This document shows positions 6,109 to 8,818 of a stretch of DNA of 8,818 nucleotides, piece by piece. The first letter of the stretch is position 1; every line of letters begins with the position of its first letter. Source of the DNA: JACRBK01 sp964427955 (lineage in GTDB: Bacteria > Chloroflexota > Anaerolineae > Aggregatilineales > Aggregatilineaceae); contig CAYRWY010000241.1 in assembly GCA_964427955.1 (NCBI GenBank), positions 1 to 8,818 of the forward strand, in the 5' to 3' direction. Below the pieces are notes generated by a model, which saw only the letters and a program-made list of their open reading frames with translations, was not told the origin of the DNA and made no database searches. A program made the position numbers and the translations under genes.

Positions 6109-6137
6109 ATTATCGTAGCAGCCGTGGCCCCTGTCAA
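6109..6137 (-). promoter_or_regulatory. Near-consensus sigma70-type promoter of mgtE
   Basis: Minus-strand TTGACA (6137-6132, 6 of 6) and GATAAT (6114-6109, 5 of 6) are separated by exactly 17 nt. Transcription is expected near A6102, giving a leader of about 157 nt before the mgtE ATG. The promoter lies only 22 nt after the stop codon of the NRAMP-like gene, so mgtE-rdgB is a separate transcription unit even though it follows the NRAMP gene closely. Confidence 0.8.
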
Positions 6138-6152
6138 GAGTGTTTGGACGAT

Positions 6153-6174
6153 TTCGCCGCTACAAGCTGGCGAA
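6153..6174 (-). other. Stem-loop straddling the stop codon of the NRAMP-like gene
   Basis: TTCGCC (minus 6174-6169) pairs with GGCGAA (6158-6153), and three further inner pairs form after a one-base bulge, leaving a 3-nt loop. No T-run follows, so it is not a standard intrinsic terminator. It may be a weak terminator or a 3'-end stabilising structure between the NRAMP operon and the mgtE promoter. Confidence 0.3.
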
Positions 6175-7410
6175 GGTGGTGACGATCAGGATCGCGGCGA
6201 GCACGATCAGGATCACCACCGTCATCCAGGCGATCACGTTGTAGAGGCGCCCGTTGACGAACTTACCCATGATCTGCCGGTTGTTGATCAGCAGCAGCAT
6301 GGCGATCAGGATCACCGGCAGCAGCACGCCGTTCATGGTCTGGCTGACCATCATGGCCTGGATCAGCGACTTGATCGGCAGCAGGATGATCAGCGCGCCC
6401 AGCACGATCAGCGCGGTGTAGATGGCGAAGAAGGTCGGGGCCTGGCGCCAATCGCGGCTGACGCTGGATTCCCAGCCGAACGCTTCGCAGACGGTGTAGG
6501 CCGTGGACAGCGGCAGGATGCTGGCCGAAAACAGCGAGGCATTCAGCAGGCCGAGCGCGAACAGCGTCGAAGCATATTCCCCGGCCAGCGGCTTGAGCGC
6601 CAGCGCGGCATCTTTGGCGCTGTCGATCTGGATACCGTGCTGGTGCAGGGTGGCGGCGCACGAAATGGTGATGAAGGCGGCCACGACCACGGCGAACAGT
6701 GAGCCAAACACCACGTCGAGCAGCTCGAAGCGGTAATCTTCGCGCTTGATGCCCTTGTCGGCGACGGCAGCCTGCTGGTAGAACTGCATCCAGGGCGCGA
6801 TGGTCGTGCCGATGATGGTGACGAAGATGGTGATGAAGCCGGTGTCCAGCTTGAAGCTCGGCTTGACCGACGCGCGGGCGACTTCGCCCCAATCCGGCTT
6901 GGCCATGAAGCCGGACACGACGTAAGACAGATAGATCGTGCTGGCGAGCAGAAAGACGCGCTCGGTGGTCTTGTAGTCGGCTTTGAGCACCAGCAGCCAG
7001 ACGCCGATGGCGGCCAGCGGCACGGAGATATATTTGGTGACGCCGAAAATCTCCATGCTGGCGGCGACTCCGGCGAACTCGCTGACGGTGTTGGCGAGGT
7101 TGACGAACAGGAAGACGCTGAGGATGGCGGCGGTGATGCGGACGCCCATCGCCTCGCGGATCAGGTCGGCCAGGCCCTTGCCGGTCATGACGCCCAGCCG
7201 GGCGCTCATCTCCTGGATGATGATCAGGGCGATGGCGACCAGCGGCATCATCCACAGCAGGGTGTAGCCGTACTTGGCCCCGGCGACGGAATAGGTCGTG
7301 ATGCCGCCCGCGTCGTTATCGACGTTGGCGGTGATGATGCCCGGTCCGATCACGGACAAGGCCAGCAGCAAGCGCGTGCGATCCCAGCGAGGGCGTTTGA
7401 TCCAGGCCAT
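6160..7410 (-). CDS. NRAMP-fold divalent metal transporter, NRMT-like (probable Mg2+)
   Basis: 416 residues of inner-membrane transporter with about eleven hydrophobic helices, the NRAMP/SLC11 size. Helix 1 starts with the family's G22-P23-G24 turn, but the metal-binding DPGN motif reads D31-N32-D33-A34. In helix 6 the usual M-P-H reads A205-P206-W207 (GTTIAPWMQF), so the soft-metal methionine ligand of Mn/Fe NRAMPs is absent. Loss of this methionine is the known mark of NRAMP-related Mg2+ transporters (NRMTs), described from Clostridium acetobutylicum. I therefore infer Mg2+ (or another hard divalent ion) rather than Mn2+; the name mntH is deliberately not used. The start has AGGAGGG about 7 nt upstream. 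It lies 15 nt behind the MgtE-N/CBS protein and is surely co-transcribed with it, which links it further to Mg2+. NRAMP fold is near certain; the substrate is inference. Confidence 0.9.
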   Translation of the reverse strand: MAWIKRPRWDRTRLLLALSVIGPGIITANVDNDAGGITTYSVAGAKYGYTLLWMMPLVAIALIIIQEMSARLGVMTGKGLADLIREAMGVRITAAILSVFLFVNLANTVSEFAGVAASMEIFGVTKYISVPLAAIGVWLLVLKADYKTTERVFLLASTIYLSYVVSGFMAKPDWGEVARASVKPSFKLDTGFITIFVTIIGTTIAPWMQFYQQAAVADKGIKREDYRFELLDVVFGSLFAVVVAAFITISCAATLHQHGIQIDSAKDAALALKPLAGEYASTLFALGLLNASLFSASILPLSTAYTVCEAFGWESSVSRDWRQAPTFFAIYTALIVLGALIILLPIKSLIQAMMVSQTMNGVLLPVILIAMLLLINNRQIMGKFVNGRLYNVIAWMTVVILIVLAAILIVTTFASL

Positions 7411-7425
7411 GCTGATCCCTCCTGG

Positions 7426-8685
7426 TTAATGGTAGAGACGGGGCAGGCGCTTTTTCCACGCCGTCGGGATGATCTTGTCCAGCGCATCGTCGGCGGTAAC
7501 GATGCCGTGCATTTTGCCGTGATCGTCCACGACCGGCACGGCGATCAGATTGTATTTGGCGACGACCTGCGCTACGGCGTCCTGCTGATCGAGCACGCCG
7601 ACCGTGATCAGACGGGTGACCATGAAGTCGGTGACCGGGGTGGCCGGTTGGACCATCACCAGTTGGCGCAGCGAGAACACGCCTTGCAGCAGGCCGTCCT
7701 TGTTGGTCACGTAGATGTAGTTGATCGTTTCGGCTTCGTGGGCGGTCTGGCGCAGGACCTGCATCACCTGTTCGGCGGTCAGATCGGGCCGCACGGCGAC
7801 GTATTCGGTGTTCATGATGCCGCCCGCGCTGTCGTCGGGATAGGCCAGCAGCCGCCGCACGTCCGCCGCTTCTTCGCGCTCCATGAGGTTGAGCAGTTCT
7901 TCACCGCGCTCGTCGGGCAGTTCCGAGAGCAGGTCGGCGGCTTCGTCGGGGGCCATCTCTTCGAGCACGTCCGCGATACGCTCGTCGGGCATCTGCTCGA
8001 TCAGACTGACCTGAAATTCCGGCTCGACCTCTTCCAGGGTATCGGCGACGGTTTGCACGTCCAGCGTTTCGAGGATTTTGCTGCTCTCGCTGCGCGTCAG
8101 GTCGCTGATGATCTCGGCCAGGTCGGCGGGGTGCAGGTCGGTCAGTTTTTCGCCAGGCACTTTCAGGCGCATGGGCTGATCCCCGGCCAGCAGTTCGACG
8201 TCGTCCCACGAGATATACCCGGCGCGCCGCGCCGCGCCCGACCGGCGCGTTTCCAGCTTTTCGACCAGCGATCCCATGCCCAACCGCCGCAGAATCCCGC
8301 TGCCGCCGATGTCCACGTTCGAGACGTAAATGTCCCCGTTGATGGGCGTCAGTTCCAGGTCGTTGACGCGCACGACGCGAATCCCGTTCACGTCAATGAT
8401 CTGCTTGTCGAGCACGTCGCGGATCAGCCACAGTTCGTGATCGGCAGGCTCGTAAGTGCTGAGATGGTTGATGGATTTTTTGATGGGAATGGCGGGCGCC
8501 GTCATGATGACGACATCGGCAATGGGTATGGTCAGCGCATCTTTGCCCCGTTTGACCACCAGGGCGGTGATACGGGGATGATGAATTTCATTGGGCTGAA
8601 CGGCGATCAGGTCTTTGAGGGAACCGATCCGCTTGCCGTCCACGTCAGTTACAATCCGACCAATGATTTCGCTGACAAATACCAT
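7426..8685 (-). CDS. Soluble PRC-barrel / MgtE-N / CBS protein, putative Mg2+ sensor partner of the NRAMP-like transporter
   Basis: 419 residues with no membrane segment. The N-terminus has two PRC-barrel-like units: VSEIIGRIVTDVDGKRIG (4-21) with its following strands, and LIRDVLDKQIIDVNGIRVV (87-105) with DIYVSNVDIGGSGILRRLG. Then come an MgtE N-domain (about 180-283, repeating 'DERIADVLEEMAPDEAADLL'), the junction YPDDSAGGIMNTEY (282-295), and a CBS pair (about 295-405). This is the complete cytosolic sensor part of MgtE without its pore. In MgtE these domains bind Mg2+ at acidic interfaces and gate the channel. Here the natural partner is the NRAMP-like transporter encoded 15 nt downstream, so I infer a Mg2+-sensing regulatory subunit. 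PRC-barrels commonly mediate protein contacts. GGAGG lies 7 nt before the ATG, within a sequestering hairpin. Domain assignment is firm; the gating role is a hypothesis. Confidence 0.9.
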   Translation of the reverse strand: MVFVSEIIGRIVTDVDGKRIGSLKDLIAVQPNEIHHPRITALVVKRGKDALTIPIADVVIMTAPAIPIKKSINHLSTYEPADHELWLIRDVLDKQIIDVNGIRVVRVNDLELTPINGDIYVSNVDIGGSGILRRLGMGSLVEKLETRRSGAARRAGYISWDDVELLAGDQPMRLKVPGEKLTDLHPADLAEIISDLTRSESSKILETLDVQTVADTLEEVEPEFQVSLIEQMPDERIADVLEEMAPDEAADLLSELPDERGEELLNLMEREEAADVRRLLAYPDDSAGGIMNTEYVAVRPDLTAEQVMQVLRQTAHEAETINYIYVTNKDGLLQGVFSLRQLVMVQPATPVTDFMVTRLITVGVLDQQDAVAQVVAKYNLIAVPVVDDHGKMHGIVTADDALDKIIPTAWKKRLPRLYH

Positions 8686-8686
8686 G

Positions 8687-8724
8687 CAAGCGCCTCCATG
8701 AGATTGCTATCCCGGAGGTGCTTG
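8687..8724 (-). promoter_or_regulatory. Shine-Dalgarno-sequestering hairpin before the MgtE-N/CBS gene
   Basis: Minus-strand CAAGCACCUCC (8724-8714) pairs with GGAGGCGCUUG (8697-8687): 10 of 11 pairs with one A-C mismatch and a 16-nt loop. The GGAGG ribosome site (8697-8693) is fully inside the stem and the ATG starts 1 nt after it. The layout repeats that in front of mgtE, although the sequences are otherwise unrelated. Confidence 0.55.
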
Positions 8725-8736
8725 AGGTAGCCCGGG
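8711..8736 (-). promoter_or_regulatory. Competing hairpin that would free the ribosome site
   Basis: UCCCGG (8737-8732) and CCGGGA (8715-8710) form a perfect 6-bp stem with a 16-nt loop. The anti-Shine-Dalgarno strand lies partly in its arm and otherwise in its loop, so the two hairpins cannot coexist. It starts 5 nt after the stop codon of the upstream ORF, so a terminating ribosome would cover its first arm. Confidence 0.4.
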
Positions 8737-8742
8737 ACAGCC

Positions 8743-8817
8743 CTAAAGTATGCGATTGACCACCTGGGCCTGGCCCAGGTAGGGTAAGACGGTGTCCTTT
8801 TTCATCGTGTCCATCAC
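8743..8817 (-). CDS. C-terminal tail or short leader ORF, partial at window edge
   Basis: A minus-strand frame enters from the right edge and ends at TAG (8745-8743). The visible 24 codons include in-frame ATGs at 8814 and 8805 and end in a Gly-Gln-Ala-Gln-Val-Val-Asn-Arg-Ile-Leu tail. Third positions are mostly G/C (19 of 24), as expected of coding DNA here. Two readings fit: the last residues of an upstream gene about 57 nt before the MgtE-N/CBS gene, or a short leader ORF of about 20-23 codons. No ribosome site can be judged because the window ends at 8818. The product is not recognised. Confidence 0.45.
   Translation of the reverse strand: MMDTMKKDTVLPYLGQAQVVNRIL
8762..8780. repeat. 9-bp perfect palindrome inside the partial ORF
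   Basis: ACCTGGGCC-T-GGCCCAGGT is a perfect inverted repeat with a one-base centre; as RNA it can fold as 8 bp around a 3-nt loop. It lies within the codons of the edge ORF and has no following T-run. It may be a leader-RNA stem melted by translation, or simply a result of the Gly-Gln-Ala-Gln coding sequence. Confidence 0.45.
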
Positions 8818-8818
8818 T

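Noticed and set aside
8762..8780. Palindrome read as an intrinsic terminator
   Set aside because: No T-run follows on either strand and the repeat lies within an open reading frame, so it was kept only as a structural repeat.

Overview
The window looks like a GC-rich bacterial chromosome segment, probably Chloroflexota (Anaerolineae-like). The clearest hint is the first gene: a secreted protein with a beta-propeller-like body and a C-terminal SH3 domain of the 'NNLRDQPS...GWT...YWL' style that is common in that phylum. This assignment is an inference from style and composition, not a proven placement. Almost all genes lie on the minus strand, so the biological reading order runs from right to left.

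Right half (about 3900-8818): a divalent-metal, most likely magnesium, transport region. In transcription order it holds (a) the tail of an ORF that runs off the right edge; (b) a soluble PRC-barrel / MgtE-N / CBS protein with no membrane domain; (c) an NRAMP-fold transporter whose metal-site motifs differ from classical Mn/Fe NRAMPs, resembling the Mg-transporting NRAMP-related (NRMT) branch; (d) a near-consensus sigma70-type promoter; (e) a leader of about 157 nt holding a 30-codon ORF rich in alternating acidic and proline residues, and a hairpin that hides the next Shine-Dalgarno; (f) full-length mgtE; (g) an RdgB/HAM1-type nucleotide pyrophosphatase, 4 nt after mgtE; and (h) a clean intrinsic terminator. 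Both Mg-related cistrons (b and f) begin behind a Shine-Dalgarno-sequestering hairpin that is itself preceded by a short ORF tail or leader ORF. This shared design is the most interesting signal here. It resembles in principle the mgtL-type translation-sensing leaders of enterobacterial mgtA, but sits in front of unrelated transporter families.

Middle (about 1700-3840): three unrecognised genes in noticeably less GC-rich DNA (about 50% in sampled 60-base lines, versus about 70% in mgtE). They are a zinc-ribbon helical protein and a helical-repeat-like protein on the minus strand (probably one transcript), and a small TPR-like protein diverging on the plus strand. A 204-base divergent promoter region separates the last two. 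This block looks like accessory or recently acquired DNA.

Left end (1-1577): the secreted SH3 protein, followed by about 110 bases in which only a short direct repeat is visible. The 130 bases between it and the zinc-ribbon gene hold its ribosome binding site and no promoter or terminator I can defend. No rRNA, tRNA, CRISPR array or insertion sequence was seen.
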